Positions 21,924 to 31,640 of a DNA stretch of 64,000 bases are shown here, in pieces (the first letter of the stretch is position 1; the number at the start of each line of letters is the position of its first letter). The translations under genes were made by a program, and so were the position numbers. Origin of the DNA: Peronospora farinosa (Eukaryota > Oomycota > Peronosporomycetes > Peronosporales > Peronosporaceae). The notes under the pieces are model-generated. The model saw nothing but the letters and a program-made list of their open reading frames with translations. It searched no databases and was not told the origin of the DNA. Location of the stretch: the NCBI GenBank assembly GCA_947646735.1, contig CANTFK010000037.1, forward strand, positions 124,001 through 188,000. The letters are read 5' to 3'.

Positions 21924-23879
21924 ATGCCTGTCATGCCCAAGAAAACTTCGCTTACCAAAGCGCTGATGGTTATCATTCTCGTCGTTCGCTCGACCATGGG
22001 AATGGCAACGGCAGATCTGTCACCAGAGGATGCCCTACGCACCTTCCAGGCGTCGGATACATTGGATATGGATCTGACACCTCATGCCTCGAAACAGAAG
22101 AGGTACTTGAGGTCGGCAACAGACGTGACGACAACCAGCACTGGTGAGTTGAGAAGACTAGTTTCTGATCTCTCGGGTCTTAAGGAATTTGGAAACTCTC
22201 TTGGAAAACAGGCGGTAGCCTTCCCTGCGAGACTGCGTCAAAGTGTTTCAGCAATCTACTCCAAGATCATGACAAGAATTCGAGGGAAACGGTGGTTGTG
22301 GGTTAAGAACAATAAAATCAAGAAGTCTTTCACGGATTTGAAGCTCGAAGAGGGAATGAAGACATCTGAACACCTAAAGTGGAAAAAAATCGTCGAGAAA
22401 ACCACGCCCAAGGCAAATGTACCCGAAGTGATGTTTAATTTTTTGGTTACGGAATTGAAAGATGAAAATCTTCTGGCACCCCTTCTAGCTCAAGCAAAAG
22501 AAGCGGCCACAGCAGACGACATGGTTAAGAGCGTTTACAACTATCAGATTTCGAAGTGGGTTCACAATGATAATTACTCGCCGGATTTGGTTTTCAAAAT
22601 TCTGGGACTCAACAAGAAGACAGAACTCGATAAATTACCTAGCCGCCCAGAATTTAGCATGTGGGCTGCATTTAATACCGAAAAGAAGTCGGAGGAAAAG
22701 GCTTTCGAATTTCTTAAAGGATCACATAACAGGATTATTAATCTTAATCTGATGAGGACTCTTGCTAAAATCGGCGAAGCCGATGCCAACTTTAAATTTG
22801 CTCAAGACCTGCTACGCTTTCAGCTCCAGTATTTGAAGAAGAATCCCAAAGTTATGGAGTCATCCTTCAAACTTTTTAGGCTTCAAGGGAAGGGATCGAA
22901 ATTAACCGATCTGACTACGGATCCACTTGGAAGGCTTTGGGTCGACTACGTGTATATGAGAGCACAGAGCAAAGATGGTATTACTGACTTCGGTGCAGTC
23001 TATAGCAAACTATTTAACAAGGTTGGCCATGACGCAGCCGTAGGTGTGATGGAGAAGATGCACAAGGACGGCTATTTCCTGCAATCACTGGAGAAGGAGA
23101 ACCCTCTTAAGGGAAAAAAAGATGTGGCCAAGGAGCTGTACGAAGCTATGCTTAAAGCATTGGGAGGTAAAGGTAATCTGGCCAAGACCCTAGCTCAAGC
23201 AAAAAGCTCACCCAAATTCGGGTACATGATTGAGAGTGTTTACAGCTATCAAATTGCGAAGTGGATTGAACATAAGGACACCACGGGAACAGTTTTTAAT
23301 CTTCTGGGACTCAACACGCTTAAGACGTTTGATGAACTACTCGCCCGTCCAGAATTCAGCATGTGGGCTGCATTTATTACTGAAAAGAAGTCGGAGGAAA
23401 AGGCTTTCGAATTTCTTAAAGGATCACATAACAGGATTATTAATCTTAATCTGATGAGGACTCTTGCTAAAATCGGCGAAGCCGATGCCAACTTTAAATT
23501 TGCTCAAGACCTGCTACGCTTTCAGCTCCAGTATTTGAAGAAGAATCCCAAAGTTATGGAGTCATCCTTCAAACTTTTTAGGCTTCAAGGGAAGGGATCG
23601 AAATTAACCGATCTGACTACGGATCAGCTTGGAAGACTTTGGGTCGACTACGTGTATATGAGAGCACAGGGTGAAGGCGGTATTACTGACTTTCGTGAAG
23701 TCTACAAAAGACTTAAGAAGCGTGTTGGCCATGACGCAGCCGTAGCTGTGATGGAGAAGGTGCACAAGGACGGCTATTTCCTGAAAGCGCTGGAGAAGGA
23801 GAAGCCTATCAAGGGAGATAAAGATTTTGATTCGTTTCTGAAGGACCTTCGAGAAAAGATGGCAAAGAATTCCAAGTGA
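21924..23879 (+). CDS. RXLR-type secreted effector with duplicated WY-like module (651 aa)
   Basis: Intact frame from ATG 21924. Residues 1-30 form a hydrophobic secretion signal (SLTKALMVIILVV, likely cleavage near ATA-D). Residues 60-63 are RYLR, in the place and spacing typical of oomycete host-translocated effectors. A canonical EER is missing; a GELRR at 74-78 lies near its expected place. From about residue 90 the protein is all-helical with WY-like motifs (YNYQISKWVHN...SPDLVFKILGL; EFSMWAAF; LGRLWVDYVYMRAQ). A 234-residue unit is repeated in frame: residues 253-332 and 487-566 are identical at DNA level, while flanking parts have diverged. It is 230 residues longer than its 421-residue relatives in this window because of that duplication. 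Its host target cannot be inferred. Confidence 0.88.
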   Translation: MPVMPKKTSLTKALMVIILVVRSTMGMATADLSPEDALRTFQASDTLDMDLTPHASKQKRYLRSATDVTTTSTGELRRLVSDLSGLKEFGNSLGKQAVAFPARLRQSVSAIYSKIMTRIRGKRWLWVKNNKIKKSFTDLKLEEGMKTSEHLKWKKIVEKTTPKANVPEVMFNFLVTELKDENLLAPLLAQAKEAATADDMVKSVYNYQISKWVHNDNYSPDLVFKILGLNKKTELDKLPSRPEFSMWAAFNTEKKSEEKAFEFLKGSHNRIINLNLMRTLAKIGEADANFKFAQDLLRFQLQYLKKNPKVMESSFKLFRLQGKGSKLTDLTTDPLGRLWVDYVYMRAQSKDGITDFGAVYSKLFNKVGHDAAVGVMEKMHKDGYFLQSLEKENPLKGKKDVAKELYEAMLKALGGKGNLAKTLAQAKSSPKFGYMIESVYSYQIAKWIEHKDTTGTVFNLLGLNTLKTFDELLARPEFSMWAAFITEKKSEEKAFEFLKGSHNRIINLNLMRTLAKIGEADANFKFAQDLLRFQLQYLKKNPKVMESSFKLFRLQGKGSKLTDLTTDQLGRLWVDYVYMRAQGEGGITDFREVYKRLKKRVGHDAAVAVMEKVHKDGYFLKALEKEKPIKGDKDFDSFLKDLREKMAKNSK

Positions 23880-24108
23880 GAGCTGGTGGAGGGAATCATG
23901 CTACACTCCATAGTGAGTATCGGAGGCCTGCTATCATCGTGACCATGACGTAGGGGGCAGATAGTGGTGGTAGCTGCTTTTTCTTGTTGGTAAGAAGAAA
24001 TACACTTTTCATATACTTTCCTTACTTGTTCTGTGTGTAAATATGGAAGTCGTATCGGTAACTGATCACCAGCAGCTCAACATTAAACTTTAAACGTCGG
24101 AAGACTAA

Positions 24109-24867
24109 ATGACACGCGTGTATCTCGATTATAATGCTACGACGCCTGTGGAGCCCGCCGTAATGCAGGCATTACTGCCATATTTTGGTCCACAATTTGG
24201 CAATGCGTCTTCAACTTATGCACTTGGACAAAACGCTAAGAAAGCGGTGGAGATGGCACGTACCCAAGTGGCATCAATGTTGGGCGCCTCTGACTCGAAT
24301 GAAATTGTCTTTCTTTCAGGTGGTACCGAGTCAATTAATTATGCAATCAAAGGGTCAGCACTTGCAGCAAAACGTACGAGTGGACGTAACCACATTGTCA
24401 CGTCTAGCGTCGAGCATGTGGCGGTGCTGGAGACGTGTAAATGGTTGGAGACACAGGGATTCCAAGTCACATACCTGCCTGTAAATAATTTTGGCTGTGT
24501 CCGGGTACAAGATGTACTGGATGCACTTACCGTACAGACGTGTGTGGTGTCCATTATGCTTGCTAACAATGAAGTTGGATCGTTGCAGCCAGTTGCAGCA
24601 ATTTCTCGAGCAGTGCGACAATTCGTCGAGGACGAGGAGAATCGGCTACCTATTGTCGTGCATACAGACGCCAGTCAAGCGATTGGTAAAGTACGTGTGA
24701 ATGTCGTGGAGCTTGACGTGGATTTGGTGACAGTGACGGGCCTCAATTCTATGCGCCAAAGGGTTTCGGCGCTCTCTACGTCCGTAGAAGCATGGTACTG
24801 GACACGATTATTTACAAAGCGTTGCAGGAGAACGGACGTCGTGGTGGCTCAGAGAATGCAAGACTAG
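24109..24867 (+). pseudogene. Selenocysteine lyase/cysteine desulfurase-like gene, 3' truncated and frameshifted
   Basis: Starts at ATG 24109 with VYLDYNATTPVEPAVMQA and GGTESINYAIKG, then SSVEHVAVLE, IMLANNEVGSLQPV and VVHTDASQAIGK: the pyridoxal-phosphate fold of class V aminotransferases that take sulfur or selenium from cysteine or selenocysteine. The sequence style is nearest to SCLY. A one-base loss near 24740 changes the frame just before the lysine that should bind the cofactor (other copies read GHKFYAPKG). At about 24868 the gene stops and is fused to the 3' part of the convergent Beclin gene. The C-terminal half is therefore missing. The missing part exists, broken, at 55699-56661 and 62910-63872, where instead the N-terminus is missing. 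Confidence 0.82.
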
Positions 24868-26446
24868 TGTCTCAGTCCAATAATGGTACCGAACAGACCG
24901 TCGTGCCAGATGTGGAAGACATCGTTGCACACGTTGTAGCGCTGGAGACGGCGCAGCATATCTGATGCATGCACTGCAAATACACCCACCGATTGGCGCT
25001 CGTCGCGACTCAGACCCAATAAATGCTGCAAGAACGCTCCTTCAGCAAACGTGCCATGAACCAAACGCTCGAGATCTATTCCAGTTGACCAAAGCTCACG
25101 CCTTTTAGCTGTCACTTGTACAGTTTCATCCTCGATGGCCTCTAACTCAGCCTTTAGTTGTCGCTCTTCCTCCTCCAAAGCGCAAAGCTCTGGGTCAAGG
25201 TGCCACTCATCGGCATTGTAATCTCCGTCGTCGCTCAATGTTCGTGCTGATGCCCACTCTTCGTCTGCAAAATGAGCCATAAAATCCTCGTATTGAGCTC
25301 GATCCTCCTCCAGTTCGTTCAATACTCTGCAGTAGTCATCAGCAGAAAAATGTATAATGATAAGCTCTTCTCAAAGGTGGCACAAAAAAGCAGGTGCTCA
25401 CTTACTGAGTAAATCGAGACAGCACCTTCCTTCACAGTCATGACAAGTAGGTAACCTCTTTTTGTGTAGAACCGTGCTGTAGACAACAACTATATGTATT
25501 CTTAGGGAGAAATATAATTTCATTCGCCGTACCTGCAGTCCAGTAGTTCCAGGAACCAGCTGAGATCACTGCCATCAATGCGGCGCTTTCGTATCAGACA
25601 TCTTCGACGAACAACACGCTCTTGCGACATTGCATCAGACTTTTCAGTCTTTTTGGCAGTTCTACTGAGCTCGCCACCTTTCACTGCCTCCTCTCGATGC
25701 ACATGAGGCTCCTCCAGCTTGCCAAAATCTACGTGCGAGCAGTGCGGAAGGGAGTAATCCACCTCCCAGTCCGATATCCACAAGTGCGGCTTGTTCAGTA
25801 GTCGCGCCGGCACCACATCTGCAATGTTTTGTCCAATATCTCCACAATTGCAGCTCGTGTAAGCTGCAATCCTATTTACGAGGTCGAATTCAGCAGGCAC
25901 CCAAACACCAACATCACTGCTGTAGTCCAGACGTTGTCGTTCCCACACAATCTCGGGGACAATAGCCGGCGTCTTTTGCTGCTGTTGCTGTTGACTTAGT
26001 GAGGACCTGGCTGCCATATGTGATGCTTCTTCCTCTTCATCTGCATCTATAGCCTCTCCAGCGTCCGTTTTTTCTGTAAGTCTTGGCATCTGGTCTTCCT
26101 CGTTTTCTACCTTGCTGTCTCGTTCCTCGGACACCTCCGACGAGTGCTCGTAGGCCACCGGTCGAAGCTTCAAGATCTTCTCCTCAATAGACACTGGACT
26201 ATGTTGGAATTTGAGTAGTGCACCACATTGGTGGCACGTGAACAAGCTCTTCCCTTCCATAGCGACGCGTCTGGCATTAGGCGCAGGACTCTTGGCGTAT
26301 GGCGAGAAGGACGCACCGACAGATGACGGTGCTGAAAATGAAGACAAAGCAGTCAATGTAGATCCACCATGAGCACCAATAGTGGCTGGAGGTCGTGATA
26401 ATGCTGTAATAATCTTAGGCGGATGCAACGAGCCATTGCTGCTCAT
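24868..26446 (-). pseudogene. ATG6: Beclin 1/ATG6-like autophagy gene, 3' truncated
   Basis: Exon 1 runs from ATG 26446 to 25533, intron 25327-25532 (GT...AG, phase kept as DC-R-VLNE), exon 2 from 25326. The N-terminal part has the Beclin Cys pair (FTCHQCGALLKF), a polyglutamine run and an acidic stretch. Exon 2 has the coiled coil (CALEEEERQLKAELEAIED) and the start of the evolutionarily conserved domain ([16 protein letters not shown]). There it breaks off at the junction with the lyase gene near 24868, removing most of that domain. Beclin is a subunit of the class III PI3-kinase complex. The rest of the domain ([30 protein letters not shown]) survives in the second block at 55080-55505. 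Confidence 0.82.
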
Positions 26447-26740
26447 TGGAATGTTGATTTATTGGGCTGTAGACGTCAGATGAGCCTGGCACAAGTGTCA
26501 AAATGATGACAATTAATTTCCAAATGATCAAGAGATTATAATAGTGACGTAGTACACGTCGTAGACAGAGAGAGATGGAGCTAGACGACGTAGACACTGA
26601 AGAGGAAGATGGAGTAACGCCACCGTAATCGAGTGATTCTTATGAGTAATTCTGATTGGGTAAAATCAATTGATTATAGTATTGGACACTGGTGTGGACA
26701 ACTTAATTTGTCCACCATCTGATTGAAGTACAAGACAAAA

Positions 26741-27537
26741 TTACATTACAGCGCATGAGTTACCGACTTGTCCTTTCTCTTGCATGACCAGTTCCTCTTT
26801 GTCCTCTTCAACAAGTAATGGTACTATAGCTTTCTGCTTGGGTCTATCAGCTCGAATAGAAGTGCTCTTCTTCCCGGTTTTATCCTCACGTACCATCATG
26901 TTGGCAAAGGGGTCATCGGCCTCGTCCTCATGCTGTAATCGATGTTGCGTAGCAGCCACCACTTCCACCGGCACGCCCATCTTCGTAGCCTCCAACTTCA
27001 TTTGTTCACGCAATACCGCCTTCTTCACTGCGTCGTTCTTAAAAGGCACTACAGCATAACAATAAGAGATCTACTAGTTAATCATCAATACACACACCCA
27101 ACGTATAGCTTTTTATTGTACACACCGAAAGCATCTTCGGCTGCATCAGCCTCCAAGTCTACGGGTTTATCCCATCGATCTTCTCCCGTCTCTGTATTGT
27201 GATAAAAGATGCGTCCACGCTTGGAAAGGAGCACCGCCCATCGCTTCCGCTGCAGTTTCTTCTCTTCCGCTGCTCCATTGGCGTCAAAAGCCACAGTCGC
27301 TACCTCGATTCCTCTGCCGTTCTCCGTCACCACGGCACTGTACGAATAATTGCACACTGTACACTTACCCAGTGCCAACATATCGTCCTTGGGTACATTC
27401 ACATGGCAGCCTGCGCACTTGATGAAGCGCTCATTCAACGTCCCACTCGTCGCGCCATTCACCCCGTGCGATATCATTTGTATGAAGATATTGACTTGGC
27501 TACAGTATTTACAATGGAAATGGCCGTTTTTTCTCAC
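26741..27537 (-). CDS. WW-domain and zinc-ribbon protein with C-terminal CaaX-like end
   Basis: Two exons: 27537-27126 and 27048-26741, with a 77-bp intron (donor GTGTGT, acceptor GCTGTAG; codon split G/TG giving AF-VPFKND). Visible parts, numbered from 27537: Cys pairs C41-C44 and C59-C62 (zinc ribbon; also C9-C12), a WW domain from W100 to W122-P125 (FYHNTETGEDRWDKP), a helical DPFANMM region, a basic segment, and the last four residues CAVM, which fit a farnesylation box. There is no ATG at 27537 (GTG codon). A pyrimidine-rich TTTTTCTCAG just upstream may be a splice acceptor, so a first exon may be missing; the first ATG is about 20 codons in. WW domains bind proline motifs; the specific role is unknown. 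Fragments recur at 50366-50467 and 53006-53066. Confidence 0.72.
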
Positions 27538-27778
27538 TGAGAAAAACTCAAAGCGCGAATGTCGATGCGAAAGAACAGGTTTTGTTTTGCACGTTACAGA
27601 CGGGGCAGCCCGAATGCCGAAGCGACGCCACTTTTGAGCTCGTCACCAATTGCATTGCATAAAAAGACTCAGATGATCCTGGACGCGATTCGGTACATTA
27701 TCACTATTCATCTCAATGGCTTTAATTCTTCTCTCTGTATGCAGCTAAACATTCTCTATTGCTGGAGTGTTCAGGTGG

Positions 27779-29194
27779 ATGGATGCGTCGATAGTGAATC
27801 CTGTTGCGACGCGATTGGCCGGATCTGTGGCCAACCCGGCAGTGCTGAGCTTCTTGCTGTGGGAACGACTAAAGACACTGACGCCGCAGCGCGCACGTGA
27901 TTTGATGCGGCTACTGTCCACTGCAGTGGCCAATGCCTTGGGTGTTCTTCGTGCTGAGAGGGGCAAGCAGCTTGGAGTTAGCTCCAAGCAACTGCACAAG
28001 GACTTTCTGCGAGCTGCCAGTAGCCGCAGCGGTCGAGAGGTGGTGTTAAATAGCGTGGCTACAATGGCTAAGGTGGCGCAGGCACTCAACACACCCGAGA
28101 CCAAGGCAGCTACGCAGCAGCTTTTTCAGACGCTGCAGTCCGTGGTGGACTTCTTTGCAAGCTACGATGGACGACGCATTATTTCGAGTACTGGCCAGTG
28201 TCTTACTAGTGTTACTGAGGTGACAGCGTCACCTGAAGCCTCCATTTTCTTGGCGGAACTAGCCACGAACATCTTGCACACGCTCGAAAGTGACGCAAAA
28301 CGGCAACATTCGAGTCCTGCTAAAGAGGAGGAGGAAGTGAAGGAAAAGAAGGAGGAAGAACAAGACGGGCGAGAACGGGAGGTTGATCAGGAGCTACCGC
28401 GTGAGACAGAGGCGGACCATGAAAGGGATCATAAAGATTCGTACTCACCGGCCTCTTCGATGGCCAAAACACGGCGGAGTTTCGACACGGAATCCATGCC
28501 ATCGTCAGCACCTGGAACTCCTACAATAGGAATGTTTACGCCTCACGAACCGGCACACGGACATATGTCGTCGTCATTTGCCATGCTATCGGGGATGCGG
28601 CGTCAGGCGCTGATATCGCCGCCTGCAGAGAAAAGTAGAAGCTACCGCTCGGCACGCATTGAAAAGGAGGTGTTGCTGAAGTTGGGAGTCGACCCGTCAT
28701 TGCTCAGCGAGATCCAGCGTGTGCTAGATGTTGTCGCTGCTGACGAAGAAGAGAAAGAACTGGCGGAATTGCAGCGTCGGCGTGAAGAGGCAGATATCTT
28801 TTCAAGTTTAGTAGTGTCTGAGTCGGCGAACGCGGGTATCACGCACGCGTTTGGCAATGACGAGGATGAAGAAAAAACTGATGATGTCACCCACGGTAAC
28901 GAAGGAGTGTCGGACCCGACATCAGAACTGCTTCCTGAATGGCACGAGAAGCCGCTGCGGGAGGCACTTCGACGTCGCCACGCCCACGCTGAAGCATCAA
29001 TGGAGGAACGATATTCTGCACATCGTCAAGTTCGCGAGATGGCGGCGGTGCTGGCTCGACGCAATATTGAGCATGGAGACCTCCAACCTGGTGATATTGT
29101 GGCTTGCCGGATTATAGCCCGGATGATCGTATACGGTGCGGGTCTGTCCTTGCTGCTGTCGGGGTACCTGCTCAGTCGAAAGCTCTTTGGTTGA
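27779..29194 (+). CDS. Conserved-looking protein with C-terminal membrane anchor (471 aa), function unknown
   Basis: Single open frame from ATG 27779 (a GTG at 27767 is in frame but the ATG is more likely). The N-terminal ~150 residues are helical with LLWERLKTLTPQRARDLMRLL and FQTLQSVVDFFASYDGRRI. The middle is acidic and charged (EEEEVKEKKEEEQDGRERE). A second helical part contains LLKLGVDPSLLSEIQRVLDVV. The last 23 residues (MIVYGAGLSLLLSGYLLSRKLFG) form one hydrophobic helix ending in basic residues, as in tail-anchored proteins facing the cytosol. It is divergent with the WW gene, with about 240 bp between. No family is recognised. It has no frame damage, unlike its neighbours. Confidence 0.8.
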   Translation: MDASIVNPVATRLAGSVANPAVLSFLLWERLKTLTPQRARDLMRLLSTAVANALGVLRAERGKQLGVSSKQLHKDFLRAASSRSGREVVLNSVATMAKVAQALNTPETKAATQQLFQTLQSVVDFFASYDGRRIISSTGQCLTSVTEVTASPEASIFLAELATNILHTLESDAKRQHSSPAKEEEEVKEKKEEEQDGREREVDQELPRETEADHERDHKDSYSPASSMAKTRRSFDTESMPSSAPGTPTIGMFTPHEPAHGHMSSSFAMLSGMRRQALISPPAEKSRSYRSARIEKEVLLKLGVDPSLLSEIQRVLDVVAADEEEKELAELQRRREEADIFSSLVVSESANAGITHAFGNDEDEEKTDDVTHGNEGVSDPTSELLPEWHEKPLREALRRRHAHAEASMEERYSAHRQVREMAAVLARRNIEHGDLQPGDIVACRIIARMIVYGAGLSLLLSGYLLSRKLFG

Positions 29195-29256
29195 GAAGTG
29201 CGGAGTATATATATCTTACTGATTATCCAAGCATTTTTATCCTAGACACCCCGAGC

Positions 29257-29454
29257 CTATTGCTTTGCATTAACGTTTTCTTGTAAGTGCATCCAGGACG
29301 GCGTGAAGTGGTCTAAAATGTTCTGCTGCATTCTTGTGATACCTTCGACCGAAAAGGCCTGTAAGGCCGTATTGGTCCTGAAACACACACCACTCGAGTT
29401 TTTCGGTGACCAGGTGACAATGTTGATATCGTTCTTCAAAAACAGGCAGGACAT
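29257..29454 (-). pseudogene. Possible gene fragment
   Basis: The minus frame reads VTWSPKNSSGVCFRTNTAL and GITRMQQNILDHFTPSW before a stop, with a protein-like composition. There is no start or family. It could be the 3' end of a lost gene or chance. Confidence 0.25.
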
Positions 29455-30229
29455 GAACTTTATACCGTGCCATAGATATTTTTTTCACATCAAGACGGAT
29501 AATGCATGCTTTGATGCTCAGTATGTTTGTGCCAGTCCGCTGTAGTTCCCGTATTTAACCGCTCGTCCTGACAATATGCAGTAGCTTTGTCACCATAATT
29601 AGGTTTGACAGCATTGATCGTGTGGTGTTTTCAGCCATGAGAATGGCTTCCTTTAACGCGCAACCGACTTTCTTGGGCGATATTTTCTCGACGATCTATC
29701 GCCACACGGGAAACTCCGGGGACGCTAATATTTTGGGTTTGTTGATACATTAGAACCTGTGTTAATTAATACAATGAAATTTTCAAAAAAGTTTGGCTTT
29801 GGGATTTTATTATATAAGCCTGTCATGAACTTGTTGTCATTCGCCATCTAAGACTAATTAACTTATGGAGGCTATTGTTTTACTACTATTAATTTTGTAA
29901 CAACAACTCTTATAACAACTTATCAAAGGTCAATCCATCCAAAAGGTTTTTTATACAGGTTCTACTTTATCATTTCCTAAAACATGCAGACAGTCTTCTT
30001 TTATACCACAAGAAACAGCTGCTTGGTAACAGACTGAGTCTACTGTAAAATGAATAAAAAAAAATTATTCACCTTACAGTAAATTCAAACTAAATGAATA
30101 CTTTAAGAACGCCGATGTTCAAATTAGTTTTAGGGTTTATCACTTAAGACAGCTATAAAATAATTTTTAATCGCCGTTTGAAGACCAATATTTTTTTTAA
30201 AAATTACTTAGGCAGGATCTACATGCGGA
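29455..30229. other. AT-rich spacer
   Basis: No gene seen. The stretch from 29750 to 30200 is strongly AT-rich with runs of A and T. Confidence 0.5.
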
Positions 30230-30280
30230 CAATTTTCTTGGCACCGGATCAGACCCAGGTACTTTACAAGATAATTTGAG

Positions 30281-30366
30281 ATGGTGAGCGGCGATCAGTA
30301 TAGGATGACGACATCCCCAAACGCATTCATGGCTTTCGTCATCCTACACTGATCGCCGCTCACCAT
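30281..30366. repeat. 31-bp perfect-type hairpin with 24-base loop
   Basis: Left arm 30281-30311 and right arm 30336-30366 are reverse complements with one mismatch (ATGGTGAGCGGCGATCAGT ... ACTGATCGCCGCTCACCAT). The related copies at 58630 and 60930 have only the left arm. Confidence 0.9.
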
Positions 30367-30473
30367 GCAAGGCCTGGACTACCTACCTAAAGAAGGTCCA
30401 GGCCGAACAAAAAATTGCATCACAAGCTCCGGCGCTCGTGTTAAACCAATGGGCCAGATAGTTTTACGTTACG

Positions 30474-31094
30474 CACTTCCCAATTCGCGCCTTCGAGCAA
30501 CAACGGCCAAGAGACGAAGACCTTCAAAGAGCCGGTCAACCGGCCCCCTCCGACCAGGGCGGGAAGTCCCTCCAACGGGAGGCCTAGGATAAGAGGGGGG
30601 AGGTTTTCCCTCTGCTGCGTGCGCTATGGGGGGCAAGCGCAGCGTGCGAACCGTAAGGGGAGCACCAACCCTGTTACCCCCGGGGGGAGAGGATCGACGA
30701 CCGCGGTTATCATTCCCTCTTTCCCCAATAGTTCCTGCTATTCTACGTCAGCCTTCAAGCCGCCGATTCGATCGCCGAGCGCGAATCTCGGTCCCACGAA
30801 GTGAACTTGCCAAGAACGTGAATTGATCGGCCCCGTCCAGGTGCATCAGCGGTCGATCGGGACTGATCGGTGTGGTGCCCGGCGCTTGTTGCGATCATTG
30901 AGCCACTGTTTACACCTCGGGCTGGATACCCGATTCCACGTGCCCTTTTCGGAGTGTCCCCCGTGACGCCCGACGTCTCGAGCCAGCAGATTGAGCCAGC
31001 GAGGCGAAGAATGACGAAGTCCTGGTAGAAGCACTCCAGACATCTTACCAATCCTTAATGTTTGAAATAGACGGTCTGTTCTTCTCTCTCTCTC
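30474..31094. mobile_element. 621-bp retroposon-like insertion with 15-bp target duplication
   Basis: Flanked by two exact copies of TAGTTTTACGTTACG (30459-30473 and 31095-31109); the uninterrupted site is seen near 58810. Same family as 20425-20994. It ends in a (TC)n run. 15 bases is too long for LTR elements or most DNA transposons and suits target-primed retroposition. Confidence 0.72.
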
Positions 31095-31640
31095 TAGTTT
31101 TACGTTACGGTCTTGTATATGAAGAGACAGTCATGGACTACGCGGGGTATAGCAGTAATGCCTCGTAGAATCGAGACACCTGAGCTTCATTTGACAACAT
31201 CATGCAAGCGCGGCTAAGAAACTTCTGCTCGGGCTTCCACACAATATCCAGTTGCTGTTATTTCATAGCGTATTCGACATCTCCACCTTAATGGAGGACG
31301 ACTAGTGTGACATATCAGCGGAATTGTTAGACGGCTAATTATGAAACAGACGCCGTTAAAATGTTGTCTTTTAGACTAAAAGAAGGGTAAATAATCGTGG
31401 TATTCCTTGATGGAAGAACGCGTATTTTACTATACGGTGACAATCACTGTACGTTTTGACATGCCACACTGGCTATTTATCCGTCTGAAACACGTGTTTG
31501 CCCTTTTTTTCAAGCAAAGCTTACTTTATTGCACAGACGTTTATACATTGGGGTATAAACATGAGACGTATTCGGTTCGAGTCCAATCCGCTGCAAGATG
31601 TCACGGAACGCCAGTTACTGTTTGGCTCTTTGCTATCACC

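Larger units (their letters stand above)
30230..31620. repeat. Dispersed repeat E, copy 2, with insertion
   Basis: Matches 58610-59230 block by block: AGGTACTTTACAAG, GGCGATCAGTAT, CATCCCCAA, GGTCCAGGCCGAACAAAAAA, CTGAGCTTCATTTGACAAC, GGTATTCCTTGA, GAAGAACGCGTATTT, CTGCAAGATGT. The repeat is split by an insertion at 30474-31094 and carries an inverted mini-duplication at 30281-30366. Its right end reaches to about 20 bp from the ATG of the next gene. A B-box match GGTTCGAGTCC is at 31574-31584. Confidence 0.75.
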
